Positions 10,659 through 21,347 of a stretch of DNA of 64,000 nt are shown here, piece by piece. The translations under genes and the position numbers were made by a program. Each line of letters starts with the position of its first letter. Positions within the stretch are counted from its first letter, which is position 1. Below the pieces are notes generated by a model. It made no database searches, was not told the DNA's origin, and saw only the letters and a program-made list of their open reading frames with translations. The stretch comes from Trachythela sp. YZ-2020 (Eukaryota; Cnidaria; Anthozoa; Malacalcyonacea; Clavulariidae), in the NCBI GenBank assembly GCA_016169945.1, contig JADLSH010000133.1:434001-498000 (forward strand), in the 5' to 3' direction.

Positions 10659-12100
10659 CCTGCTTTCATACTTGGTCTTTATCTCAATTCAACAACAGCA
10701 ATAGCAATTGGACCTGAAAATAACGCCGAGAAAGCTCTTTACAATTTGTATATTAATTATTGCAATCAAATGGAAAGAATAAATATCATCATACCTAATT
10801 TAGTGTTCTTGATCTCAAAACAACAGCAAGATGAGGCGTTATGAGCAAGGTTGACGAAGTCAGCGTCTTATATAGTCATGCGTTTTTGCGCGGAGTGGGG
10901 AAAAATTTAACGCAAGTTGTAACACTGACCGCCCGGCACCCAGGTGGATGTGCATGTACCCATTTAACCAATAGCCCGCAAGGCAACTCGAAACCGTCGG
11001 AATTCTTCTAGCAATGAACATCAAACAGTTTCCTGGGTTTCAAGTTACATGTATTATAGGGAAAAATTTTACCTTGTGGTAGACCCTCCTGAATTTACGG
11101 GGGGACCCCCGTTTATAACATATTTTTCCCGCTGTCCATTTTTAGAAGTCCATAAATTGCTTAGTAACTTATTGAATTAAATCTTTGCAAAAACATACAT
11201 TTAATTGTTACACTCTCTATTATTATATGAATCTCACTCGTAAGAATATTGTCTATATATTGAGCCCGAAATTAGGAATATTATTCACAGACACAGGAAT
11301 TTTTCAAAATCCTTACTATGGAAATACTAGGGATCCTAGCTGGAAATGGTATGAAAATGACAATTAGAATGGAAATTATACAAATTCCATACTAATCGTA
11401 ATTTTCATACTTGAAAACACTATTGATGGTTCAATATGGAAAAGCTAGTGCATTTCCATATTATTAGTCCATAAATACATAGTATGGATTTCAAAATTTG
11501 TTACCACTGGCAAACATTAAAATAGAAATTATAGGTTACGCTTTCACCATGAACGGTTTGTTCGGGGTGCGTTTGTCTATTAGAGCGGTAACTAAAAAAA
11601 TGTCAAACAGTTTAACATGAAAATTTGTGGAGCTAACGGCCATAGGCCAAGGACAATCCTATTAAATTTTGGTTCAATTTGAATTAAAATTGCATGAGAT
11701 ATTTAGAAAAATTGCATGAACTAGTAGATGTAAGCGTTCTCTGACCAAATATTAAAAGTTATTTATGAGATTTCGGTTGCTCGTCTGTAGCCTTCAACGG
11801 ATAGATGACAAATGAGGACAAAAACAAAGTTAGTTGCCCCCGCAGGGTTTTGACCCAAGAGGGACAAAACCCGAGAAGGCTTATATTGAAGTCCCCGTAC
11901 TATGATATCGTGTGTATATTCGGTATAGGTATATACGAAAAAATTCTCACTTTTTCAGCTTAAGCCCGCAAATTACAATTGATAATGCAAAAATTATGAA
12001 CAAAAACACAGGGGAATACTGCTTCGTATATATATATACCAGTCACTGACCTCATAGTACACGGGGTACCAGTATAATTTGCACTGCCGCGTAGCAGTAT
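10659..12100. other. Noncoding junction of units A and B
   Basis: Contains the unit boundary at 10889 and the conserved noncoding start of unit B. It is nearly identical to 19268-20640 (same 60-codon chance ORF at 11185-11367 and 19793-19975). The matching start of unit A (1-1060) is clearly more diverged. No gene is supported here. Confidence 0.6.
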
Positions 12101-12109
12101 ATCCAGGCT

Positions 12110-12350
12110 TCTAAATTACGCAAGCTGCTGATGACGTGTCCGTAAAAATGTATCTTCTGATAATGTATCTTGTGATCGAAACGCCATGATTAGTAAGCAA
12201 TGTATGATACTTTTCTGCTGGGCTTTATCTGCCCGTTTACCAATATAGTTCCAGCCACAATCTTTGCAGTCAATTTTGTATACAACATTCGTTTGTTTTT
12301 GATGCGTTGGTCTGAATAATTTATGCATGATTACTTGACTTAATTTGCTG
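12110..12350 (-). mobile_element. Penelope-like GIY-YIG fragment, unit B
   Basis: Minus-strand counterpart of the unit A fragment. It retains VVYKIDCKDCGWNYIG, with the YIG tyrosine preserved, but has lost the following basic stretch by a short deletion near 12226. The three other copies show where decay happened. Confidence 0.55.
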
Positions 12351-12479
12351 GGGAAGGTATGTATTCTCTGAGTGCTCTCTAGCTAGTTATGATACAATGC
12401 TTCCAGTTTGATTCTATGCTAAACTCCACAGATTTTCTCTGGGTACTCGTGTAATGACACTGCGACTGGCATGACGAAA

Positions 12480-13010
12480 GGAATGGCCGTTACTGGATCA
12501 CTACAGGGAGAATAGTTTAGAACTGATAGAACTATTCAGTATATAAATAAAGATATATTTAGTTTAGGTTTCCTCCTGTAGCAACACGTGGCCAACAGGA
12601 TGCATAAGAGAAAGCCTTTATTGGACCTCTATAAGGAGAACAGTTTAGAACTTATAGAGCTATCCAGTATAAAAGTTAGTTTAGTTTATAGGTTTCCTTC
12701 TGTAGTAACACTGGACAAATGAGGGATGGCCCATACTTGACCTCTATGTATAGAACAGGTAACTTGATTATTGAATAATAAGGATATCTTTCTAGACTAT
12801 TAGGAAAACAATTTAGAACTGACAGAGCTATCCAATATAAATATACAATTAGTTTAGTTTAATTAGGTTCCTTCAGTAGTAACACTGGGCCAATATGTAA
12901 TGACCTTTACTGGATGTCTATGCAGAGCAGTTTAGAACTGGTAGAGATTATCCAGTGTAAATAAAGTTAGTTTAGTTCAGATTCCCCCTGTAGTAATACC
13001 AGATCATTAA
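12480..13010. repeat. About 124-bp satellite monomers, unit B block
   Basis: Four degenerate tandem monomers homologous to 5600-6150. Downstream at 13361-13382 is a run of G bases (GGGGTGG then 13 or more G) that the homologous unit A site lacks. Confidence 0.75.
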
Positions 13011-13847
13011 TTAAGGGATGATGTTAACTGCAGAGCCCTCCATGGAGAAGAAATTAGACAGAAGTGACAATGGATCTATCCAATATCAATATAGTTTAGT
13101 ATATTACTTTTAAGTAAAAACTGCAAAAATGCATGGTCAACCGCAAACAGCTGTGTCGAGAGAATGTAGTCATATTGTGCAAGACGCAACGAAATTACTT
13201 TGACAATGCTTGACGCATTTTTAGTTCAAAATACACATACTATACCAATATAGTCCTGCATATTAAATCTTGGGAATATATTTTGTTGGTTTAGAAAAGG
13301 AAGGTTTAAGCGGTCATGGGATGTTTTGTTCCAAATTCAAACAAAGAAAGTTAGATAACGATGGGGTGGGGGGGGGGGGGGAGTGATGTCACGGCAATTT
13401 TTCCGTTTAAGTGTGAATTAAAAACATGTATTTTTGGCTGAGAACTATTTTCAACTGTAGATGAAACTATAATCTATTTCGACTGGATAGATCTATCAGT
13501 TCTGAACTGTTCTCCTTGGAGTTGCAATAAGGTGGAATCTTAAAAATTGGATCCGATATTCGTCAAGTGTTACTAATTGTGGTAATAATTTGAAACTCCC
13601 TGCTTGCCAATTGCTAAATACACTAGTAAACTTGTCATTAAATCACCCACTGAGAACAAAAAGTAACAAAGGCGATCATGGTCTAAATCTCATAATTAAA
13701 TCTCATGCAAGCCAACAGAGGTTTGTGAGAAGGTTTGGAGGTGAGGACAAACCCATCATGGTTATCCTGGTGTTATCTGAGTATACATACAACTATCATA
13801 TACAGTATACAGTAAAGTAATTTTCCCAACATTTCAATTCATTACAG

Positions 13848-14156
13848 GATATGGAGTCACTGGACCAAGTCATAAAAGGACAGATCCAGCCAGCGATCAT
13901 CATGGCCAATGAGCTATATCAGGCTGACATTATGTACGTTGTTGCCGAAGGAGAGATTTTGTGCGACATACGATCAAGGAAAATCCACGATGCATTGATC
14001 GCCCTGCTGGCGACCTACTACATGTACAATGTTCGACAAAATGAAGGGAAAAACGTATATTGCTTCTTGGACATGGCATTGATGGGCATTGTTCCAGAAA
14101 AATGTCCTGCCTCTGTTAAAAGTCTCATTGGCATTTTGACAAATCTGGCTAAGTAG
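13848..14156 (+). CDS. Terminal exon of an unrecognised gene carried in the unit B insertion
   Basis: A polypyrimidine-like stretch ending CATTACAG at 13847 is followed by an open frame (ATG at 13851) to a stop at 14156, about 102 codons. It has an amphipathic stretch with ALIALLATYYMYNV, then NVYCFLDMAL, ending ILTNLAK. The layout (leucine/alanine helix, aromatic-rich LATYY-YN, FLDMAL helix) resembles the C-terminal end of a family of uncharacterised proteins widespread in aquatic animals. I cannot name it. An upstream open stretch at 13617-13790 could be a preceding exon but has no convincing start. Its siting inside an insertion specific to one unit argues for a captured or transposon-borne exon. 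Confidence 0.4.
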   Translation, partial: DMESLDQVIKGQIQPAIIMANELYQADIMYVVAEGEILCDIRSRKIHDALIALLATYYMYNVRQNEGKNVYCFLDMALMGIVPEKCPASVKSLIGILTNLAK

Positions 14157-14169
14157 GTAGTTGTTTTTC

Positions 14170-14435
14170 AGTGGCTAAGCTATCGATGGCAACACAGTTA
14201 ATAGAACTCATACATATTTGGAAACTCCATAAAGTACAATATAACTCATTAGTTTATGTTTATGCAAGAATGTGATTTTTTAGTTTCGACATTACTATTG
14301 GTTGTTTGGATGTGATAAAATCACATTCTAGCAGAAACCTGGACAATAATATAGATACTGAGTTATAATGTACTTCATGGAGTTTCCAAACCATATATGA
14401 TGAGTTCTATTAGCTGCGATGGCAATTACTGGTCA
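14170..14435. repeat. Long hairpin (foldback) repeat
   Basis: Imperfect palindrome. The left arm contains AATAGAACTCATACATATTT and GGAAACTCCATAAAGTAC. The right arm carries their reverse complements (GTACTTCATGGAGTTTCC, AATGATGAGTTCTATTAGC-like). The inner arms share AGAATGTGATTTT. The loop is short, near 14300. A hairpin MITE is the likely class. Confidence 0.75.
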
Positions 14436-14769
14436 TGCAATCAAATGCTAGTAAACCTGCATCGAGTTTAAGGCAATAGATTAAGTTTTGTAAGTTTTGA
14501 ATAACACAAATAATTTAAAATTTGCGTTGCATAGCATGCATGCATGCTAGTTTGCCATTGTTGGTTTTGCCACTGTTAATTTGCATGTATATATATATGT
14601 GTGTAAACTAAGATAAATGTCAAACTTATAAATATATATTTTTTAACTTTTAAATTGTTCTGTAACTCACTATTATATTTTATCTTCACCAATTTTAGTT
14701 CCTATTAACAAGGGTCAATTCAGCTTTATTTGAAGTTATTAATATTATTATATATTACGAACGAAAATA

Positions 14770-15112
14770 ACCTCAACGAAAGCTAAATTGGCCCTTTGAT
14801 GGGGCCAAAGCTGGGACTGTTTTGGCCCCATCAAGAGGGCTGTAAATTTGGCCCCCTTTTTGGGTCAAAACAGCCCCACTAAAAGGGGTCGTTTTAGGGT
14901 CAAAATTTTGGCCCCCATTTTTGAGCCAAAAACAGCCCCACTAAAATTGCCTTTTAATGGGTTTTTGGCCCTTTTAATGGGCTGTTGTGGCCCCATCAAG
15001 GGCTGTAATTTTGGCCCCCATTTTGGGGCCAAAACAGCCCCACTAAAAGGGGCCGTCTCAGGGTCAAAATTTTGGCCCCATTTTTGGGGCAAAAATGGCC
15101 CCGAAAAAATTA
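14770..15112. repeat. GGCCCC-rich tandem/inverted repeat block
   Basis: Two direct copies of a roughly 115-125 bp module (about 14820-14945 and 14990-15104). Each is built from inverted GGCCCC/GGGGCC pairs, with GGGCTGTAATTTTGGCCCC, CAAAACAGCCCCACTAAAAG and AGGGTCAAAATTTTGGCCCC in common. It is GC-richer than everything around it. ORFs on both strands here are by-products of the repeat. I do not recognise the family. Confidence 0.75.
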
Positions 15113-15118
15113 CTGTGT

Positions 15119-16093
15119 AGTTTAGTTTAGGTTCCTCCAGTAGTAACATTGGGCCAATAAGTCATGACCTTTACTGGACCTCAAGGCAGACAGGTTAGAA
15201 CTGGTAGAGATATCCAATGTAAATAAAGTTAGTTTTAAATAAACTATAATATGAATAACGGCTTTTTCTAGACTTTTAGGGAAAACAGTTTAGAATTAAT
15301 AGGGCTCGGGTATCTAGTACAAATAAAGTTCGTTTAGTGTAGGTTCCTCCAGCGAGAACACTGAATCATCTGCGTGGGAACAAACTATATTATAACAGTG
15401 TTTCTTCTGCAACATGAAGACGAGTACCAACTCACAAGCACCCGGTACCGCGGGAAAATCCTCGAGAAAATGACGTCACTTGTCTTGGTTACCTGTAACC
15501 TCTCTATTGACTCTACTAATACCTTTCTATGCAACATTCTTTAAAAAGACAACAATTGTTGGCGATGCAAATATTTATTTGTAAATTTAATCTAGAATAG
15601 CACAAAGAAGAACAGGACTACAGTACTATAAAGTACATAATAGAATAAGACCATGCAATACATAAGATCAGAAATCATTTACTGCATGACAAACTATAGT
15701 TATACAGAACTACATGTCAATCACACTAATCATAACATCAATCATATCCTTTTTCTTCCTTTCTCTTTGGAAACAACGATGGGTCTCAGAATTAGACTAA
15801 AGTTATGAAAAACATAAACATCAATGATGGAAACTTGATCATATATAAAAGAAGCAAAGATTATCAAAATCTAGGTCGCTGCCTATCGTCGATCGGAAAT
15901 GTACTTGTCCACATATGGTATTTTACTTATAAAAATATAGTGGCCAGCTCGTGTTTTCGTTTCAAAGTGCAATACAAAACAATACCAGGACAAGGATGAA
16001 AAAATCTATTCATGCTGATATATGAAGAGGTGATTTACCTCTTGGTGTTTTAATTAATACTGTAGATGGGAGAATCTAAAAGGAAAAAGTAAT
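15119..16093. other. Noncoding stretch downstream of the unit B Kazal gene
   Basis: Starts with satellite monomers (to about 15370) and includes TGACGTCA near 15472 at the same relative place as in A and C. No gene seen. Confidence 0.55.
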
Positions 16094-17351
16094 TTACATA
16101 CCGCACTCTCCATGATGATCCAGTCTAATTCTTCCGTTAGTCAAACATAAGGCAGCTTTAAAGCGGCACGGGTTACCATATGTCCTGCCGTCTGTACCAC
16201 ATTGCGGATTGTATTCCAATGTACAAAGATTGGGGCACTTTGGTACTAGAGGAAATAGACAGGTTTTCTTATATCACATGTTCGGGGGAATATAGGTAGT
16301 TTTGTAATATAGACAACCACTGGATATTAGTAATTTTTCCATTTTATTGTTTCTTTAATAATTGGATGTTTACAATGCTGCTAGTAATTGTTTACAGATT
16401 ATCAAAAAGATTTATCAATTTTAAGCAAGGTAAAATATAATTATTAAACGAATTAATTTAATACCGAAGGTAGAACAATGCACTATCAGTATAAATTCTT
16501 CGGGAAAAATCACAAGCAAAAACAAATTAACTTACATTCAACATGCAATTAACTATTTTGCATGACTAATTATTATAATATATATTTGTTACACATGCAT
16601 GCAATCAATGCGACGTAAAATGAAATATATTAATAGAAATTGGGGCTGAGTTCCAGATGTTTTCAGTTTTTGTTAAAGTAATAAAAACTTTATATTATAA
16701 TGCTTCCAAAATATGTATGAAAGATCGCTATATATAGCGAAAGACTTAGTAGAAACTTAGCCAAATTGCTAATTGTCACCAAATTTCATGGAGCTGACTG
16801 CTCAAGCATTTAGTAAAAAGGATTTTACTCACCGCAAGGTCCTTCATGAACAATCCTGATAACTTGTTCGAATTCACAAGCAACCTCTCTCAACACACAA
16901 TAATCGGGATATGTTACTCCATCTGATCCACATACAGGAGGGAGTATTATCAAGGGACAAGCAACTATACACTCTGGATATTTTTGTAAGAAACAATGAA
17001 AGAATAAAGGTTATTTTAGATTTAGAAATATTTGAAAATGTCTGTACAGACATTGAATACATTTATTCTATACATGTATATTTCTAGCTATACAACACAG
17101 ATAAGGGTTGCCGCTTCCACAGCATGGACATTAAAGCGGTTCAACTCCAAATTATCACTTAATTGATATTTGTGAATGGTGTGTGCGTGCAGTAATAAGC
17201 TGAGGTAGACATGGGTTTTAAAGCGTGATGATAGTCTGACGAATGCATGCTTCTGGTGTAATATCGTATTAATAAATTTCTGCTTACCACTTTGGCCAGA
17301 TACAGAACTTGACAGCAAGAAAACTGTGATAAGTACCAGCAAAGGCAACAT
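16094..17351 (-). CDS. Secreted two-domain Kazal-type serine protease inhibitor, unit B (intact)
   Basis: Three exons on the minus strand: 17288-17351, 16833-16973 and 16094-16245, giving 118 residues. The ATG at 17351 opens a hydrophobic signal peptide (MLPLLVLITVFLLSSSVSG..). Both introns have GT-AG ends in phase 1. Kazal 1 (residues about 23-67) has cysteines spaced x3, x8, x10, x6, x13 with VCGSDGVTYPDYC. Kazal 2 (about 73-115) has spacing x3, x7, x10, x6, x13 with QCGTDGRTYGNPC. The protein ends ECGM. The P1 residue (second after Cys2) is Leu in both domains, predicting chymotrypsin-, elastase- or subtilisin-like targets, whereas domain 1 in units A and C has Arg. As a secreted canonical inhibitor it would act outside the cell in defence, mucus or digestion. 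The role is inferred. Confidence 0.9.
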
Positions 17352-17660
17352 ATCTAAAGAAAAAAATCATCATTAACATCGACAAAGGTGAAGACGGGTG
17401 GGTGTTATAAACCATTTTTCTTCCAGCTGAGTGCTAGGTTTAAAATTTGGATGTAGCCACTCAAACGTGACCGAGTCGAAGGCTAAATACACGCGTAAAA
17501 ATCTCACATCTTGTAAACAAGATGTCCGTAATAGACTTATAGCAAGCTTCTTAACAACTTGTAACAATATAATGTTTTCATTTCATCACGTTGCTACAAA
17601 GTTATCACCAAAACTTGTCAAGAAGTTGTTGGAACATCTTGTAACTTGTAGGACCAGAAG
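17352..17660. promoter_or_regulatory. Upstream region of the unit B Kazal gene
   Basis: Essentially identical to 8797-9100 in unit A, including the AACTTGT-type repeats. The similarity breaks at the signal-peptide exon, where substitutions become common. A promoter function is inferred from position only. Confidence 0.4.
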
Positions 17661-17689
17661 AAATACCCTATAAATATGGTCTTTCAAAC

Positions 17690-17800
17690 ACATTCTTAGT
17701 TAACCCCACCCTCGACCAACAGTAGCTGGCTTGACTCAGGGGTAAAGGACAAGCCGCTAACCGCGTATTCTACAGTGCTTGCTATAAAGGAATCCCGTGA
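17690..17800 (-). repeat. SINE-like fragment, unit B
   Basis: Longer than the unit A version. It includes CTCGACCAACAGTAGCTGG (a GGTCGAG-like B-box on the minus strand) and GGGGTAAAGGACAAGCCGC, ending at the CGCTAACCGC head. Confidence 0.45.
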
Positions 17801-18457
17801 ATTTTGCCTGGCGGGTGTTTAGCAGTTATTTCAAGCGTTACCGCGGGATTTAGATATTTTGATGCGTGAAATCCTGAAATGAAACACTAGCGAAAGTCGG
17901 AAAAAATTCATAGGTGCATTTTAAGAGCGAATTTTGTGATTTTAATACCAATACGAGATTTTATGAACCAGAATTACGATGAACATTGACAAAATCTTAA
18001 TTATCGCGCATTGGTTATCACAGGAAACACAAGCAGAAAATTTCGGACGTTTCTTTTCAGTAAGAGCGTCCATAATGCGATATTGTTTTATGTTCGATGT
18101 AATCAGCGCATTGAAAACTATTGTGAACATTATGGTGTATTTTTTATTTCAGCCTGAAATTTCTTATTTCTTATATGTGATGGGTGATTTTCGATTGGCA
18201 TGAATCCTTTGGGTTCATGGGAGGCCCCGCAAAGTAAGTTTGTAAAACTTTGCTTGGCGATAAACATACGTTAAAATACAGAAATATATAAACGAACTTG
18301 CGGTGCCAGTGTGGGCAGAGTGTAACAAATATTCGGACGTTGATTGTTGTGTAAAATTGAATGAAAAATACAATAAGAACTTCGACGTTTCGAGCGAAGG
18401 GAAACTTTATTAAGCTTAGAAAATATTGCAATAAAACTAGAAATTATAAGTCGTATA

Positions 18458-19267
18458 CAGTGTACCTATACAAAGAAGATATAAAGATTTATATAAATAT
18501 ATATATTTATATAAAGATATAAAGAAGATACAAAGATATAAGAAGATATAAAGATATAAAGCCTTTGTACCTATGATCGAAGATACAAAGTCTGTGGTAC
18601 AAGCACCAATAATGTTAAGGATAGTCTGTATTGTAACAGTCTTCTATTTGGTGTCACATGCAGATGTACATCTGTCTAAGCTACAACGGCTACAAAATAC
18701 AGCAGCACGTCTTATCGGTTCTATCCCTAAGCATGATCACATCACTCCGACTCTCATCAAACTACACTGGCTTCCTGTGCGATTCAGGATCAAGTTCAAA
18801 ATTGCCACGCTTGCTTTTAAATGTATCCATCGGTATGCACCTCTCTATCTTGTCAATCTTTTAAAAGCAAGAAAGACGTCGTGCTATAGTCTAAGATCTA
18901 ACGAAGGCACATTGCTTGAAGACTGTAGCACAAAAACGAAGAAAACACTCGGCGACAGAGCATTCGCAACCTCTGCTCCAAAAATCTGGAACGAATTACC
19001 TATGTATATAAGAAATCTGGCTAACTTTAGTATTTTTAAGCAATTAGTTAAGACTTATTATTTTAAGGAAGCCTTTAATGTAAATACTTCATGTAACATA
19101 TAATCTATATAATCTCGTTTACTTTTAGTTAGTTTATATACCTATATAACCATTAAGCATAGACCAATTTTAGTGTAATTATGTTTGTGATGCGCATTTG
19201 ATCAATACATATACTATAGCATGTTAATATGCGTAATATAGATATTAAATATTATTATTATTATTAC
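18458..19267 (+). mobile_element. 5'-truncated CR1/L2-like LINE tail, unit B
   Basis: Same insertion as 9846-10658, with an open frame continuing to 19103. It differs from the unit A copy by a 4-base indel near its start and very few substitutions. Unit C lacks it. Confidence 0.8.
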
Positions 19268-20729
19268 CTGCTTTCATACTTGGTCTTTATCTCAATTCAA
19301 CAACAGCAACAGCAATTGGACCTGAAAATAACGCCGAGAAAGCTCTTTACAATTTGTATATTAATTATTGCAATCAAATGGAAAGAATAAATATCATCAT
19401 ACCTAATTTAGTGTTCTTGATCTCAAAACAACAGCAAGATGAGGCGTTATGAGCAAGGTTGACGAAATCAGCGTCTTATATAGTCATGCGTTTTTGCGCG
19501 GAGTGGGGAAAAATTTAACGCAAGTTGTAACACTGACCGCCCGGCACCCAGGTGGATGTGCATGTACCCATTTAACCAATAGCCCGCAAGGCAACTCGAA
19601 ACCGTCGGAATTCTTCTAGCAATGAATATCAAACAGTTTCCTGGGTTTCAAGTTACATGTATTATAGGGAAAAATTTTACCTTGTGGCAGACCCTCCTGA
19701 ATTTACGGGGGGACTCCCGTTTATAACATATTTTTCCCGCTGTCCATTTTTAGAAGTCCATAAATTGCTTAGTAACTTATTGAATTAAATCTTTGCAAAA
19801 ACATACATTTAATTGTTACACTCTCTATTATTATATGAATCTCACTCGTAAGAATATTGTCTATATATTGAGCCCGAAATTAGGAATATTATTCACAGAC
19901 ACAGGAATTTTTCAAAATCCTTACTATGGAAATACTAGGGATCCTAGCTGGAAATGGTATGAAAATGACAATTAGAATGGAAATTATACAAATTCCATAC
20001 TAATCGTAATTTTCATACTTGAAAACACTATTGATGGTTCAATATGGAAAAGCTAGTGCATTTCCATATTATTAGTCCATAAATACATAGTATGGATTTC
20101 AAAATTTGTTACCACTGGCAAACATTAAAATAGAAATTATAGGTTACGCTTTCACCATGAACGGTTTGTTCGGGGTGCGTTTGTCTATTAGAGCGGTAAC
20201 TAAAAAAATGTCAAACAGTTTAACATGAAAATTTGTGGAGCTAACGGCCATAGGCCAAGGACAATCCTATTAAATTTTGGTTCAATTTGAATTAAAATTG
20301 CATGAGATATTTAGAAAAATTGCATGAACTAGTAGATGTAAGCGTTCTCTGACCAAATATTAAAAGTTATTTATGAGATTTCGGTTGCTCGTCTGTAGCC
20401 TTCAACGGATAGATGACAAATGAGGACAAAAACAAAGTTAGTTGTTGCAGTGGTTTTGACCCAAGAGGACAAAACCCGAGAAGGCTTATATTGAAGTCCC
20501 CGTACTATGATATCGTGTGTATATTCGGTATAGGTATATACGAAAAAATTCTCACTTTTTCAGCTTAAGCCCGCAAATTACAATTGATAATGCAAAAATT
20601 ATGAACAAAAACACAGGGGAATACTGCTTCGTATATATATATACCAGTCACTGATCTCATAGTACAGGGGCTACCAGTATAATCTCCACTGCCGCAGCAG
20701 TATATCAAGGCCTCTAAATTACGAAAGCT

Positions 20730-20995
20730 GCCGATCACGTGTCCGTAAAAATGTATCTTGTGAAAATGTATCTTGTGATCGAGACGCCATGATTGGTAAG
20801 CAATGAATGATCCTTATTTGTTGAGCTTTATATTTTTTATGTTCTTTCTTTCTCGTTTCAAATGATCTGCCCGTTTACCAATACAGCTCCAGCCACAATC
20901 TTTGCAGTCAATTTTGTATACAACATTCGTTTGTTTCTCATGCGTTGGTCTGAATAATTTATGCATGATTACTTGACTTAATTTTAATGACGCAA
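20730..20995 (-). mobile_element. Penelope-like GIY-YIG fragment, unit C
   Basis: Counterpart of 5250-5510, with the same CKDCGW-type region and the following basic stretch. It is interrupted by stops and ends before the MITE at 21032. Confidence 0.5.
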
Positions 20996-21031
20996 TCAGG
21001 ACTTATACATTCTCTGAGTGCTCTCTATAGT

Positions 21032-21184
21032 CAGTGGCGTAGCCAGCCAGCCGATTTGGCCCCGCTATGCAAATTTCAAATCATTATCGTTATTCATTTC
21101 TTTAGAAATTGATTGTTTTCACCGTCAATGAACACGAACAAATTTGCATAGCGATACTAAATCGGCAGGCTGGCTACGCTACTG
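21032..21184. mobile_element. hAT-type MITE, copy 1 (153 bp)
   Basis: Terminal inverted repeats begin CAGTGGCGTAGCCAGCC (left) and CAGTAGCGTAGCCAGCC (right, reverse complement) and run on through CCGATTT and GCAAAT. Flanks are TCTATAGT (21024-21031) and TCTATAGC (21185-21192), an 8-bp target duplication with one change, as expected for hAT. Inserted beside the satellite of unit C. Same family and same length as 42466-42618. Confidence 0.88.
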
Positions 21185-21347
21185 TCTATAGCTAGTTATG
21201 ATATAGTGCTTCGAGATTGATTCTACCAAGAACCACAGGTTATCTCTGAGTCATCCTGTAATGACAATGCCACTGGCCGGACGAAAAGGGGGTGGCCTTT
21301 ATTGGATCACTGGAGGCAGAACAGTTTAGAACTGAAGGAACTATTCA

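Larger units (their letters stand above)
1..10888. repeat. Tandem unit A of the Kazal-inhibitor array
   Basis: First of four tandem units. The landmark CGCGG followed by a GTGGGGAAAAATTTAACG-like stretch recurs at 1, 10889, 19497 and 27770 with variations. Without its 4-kb transposon this unit is about 6.9 kb, plus boundary sequence shared with B. Order along the unit: noncoding start (1-1060), Penelope-like fragment, about 124-bp satellite, Kazal gene on the minus strand, SINE-like fragment, LINE tail. Positions 1-1060 hold no supported gene. The small ORFs there are not preserved between units. Confidence 0.9.
13576..15118. mobile_element. Mosaic insertion specific to unit B
   Basis: Relative to A (6628) and C (24310), unit B is interrupted right after GTCAAGTGTTAC. 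The insert holds, in order, exon-like coding sequence (13590-14156), a 265-bp inverted repeat (14170-14435), plain AT-rich sequence, and a block of GGCCCC-containing repeats (14770-15112). A satellite monomer follows. I find no clean terminal repeats or target duplication for the insert as a whole, so it may be more than one event. Confidence 0.6.
10889..19496. repeat. Tandem unit B of the Kazal-inhibitor array
   Basis: An 8608-bp unit with the same order as unit A but no TTAA transposon. A 1.5-kb mosaic insertion sits at 13576-15118. This is the only unit whose Kazal gene has start, splice sites and both domains intact. Confidence 0.9.

Noticed and set aside
11185..11367. 60-codon ORF identical to 19793-19975
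   Set aside because: Sits in the near-identical tract and is broken in units A and D. No domain.
14848..15149. Overlapping ORFs on both strands
   Set aside because: Produced by the periodic GGCCCC repeat, which happens to lack stops.
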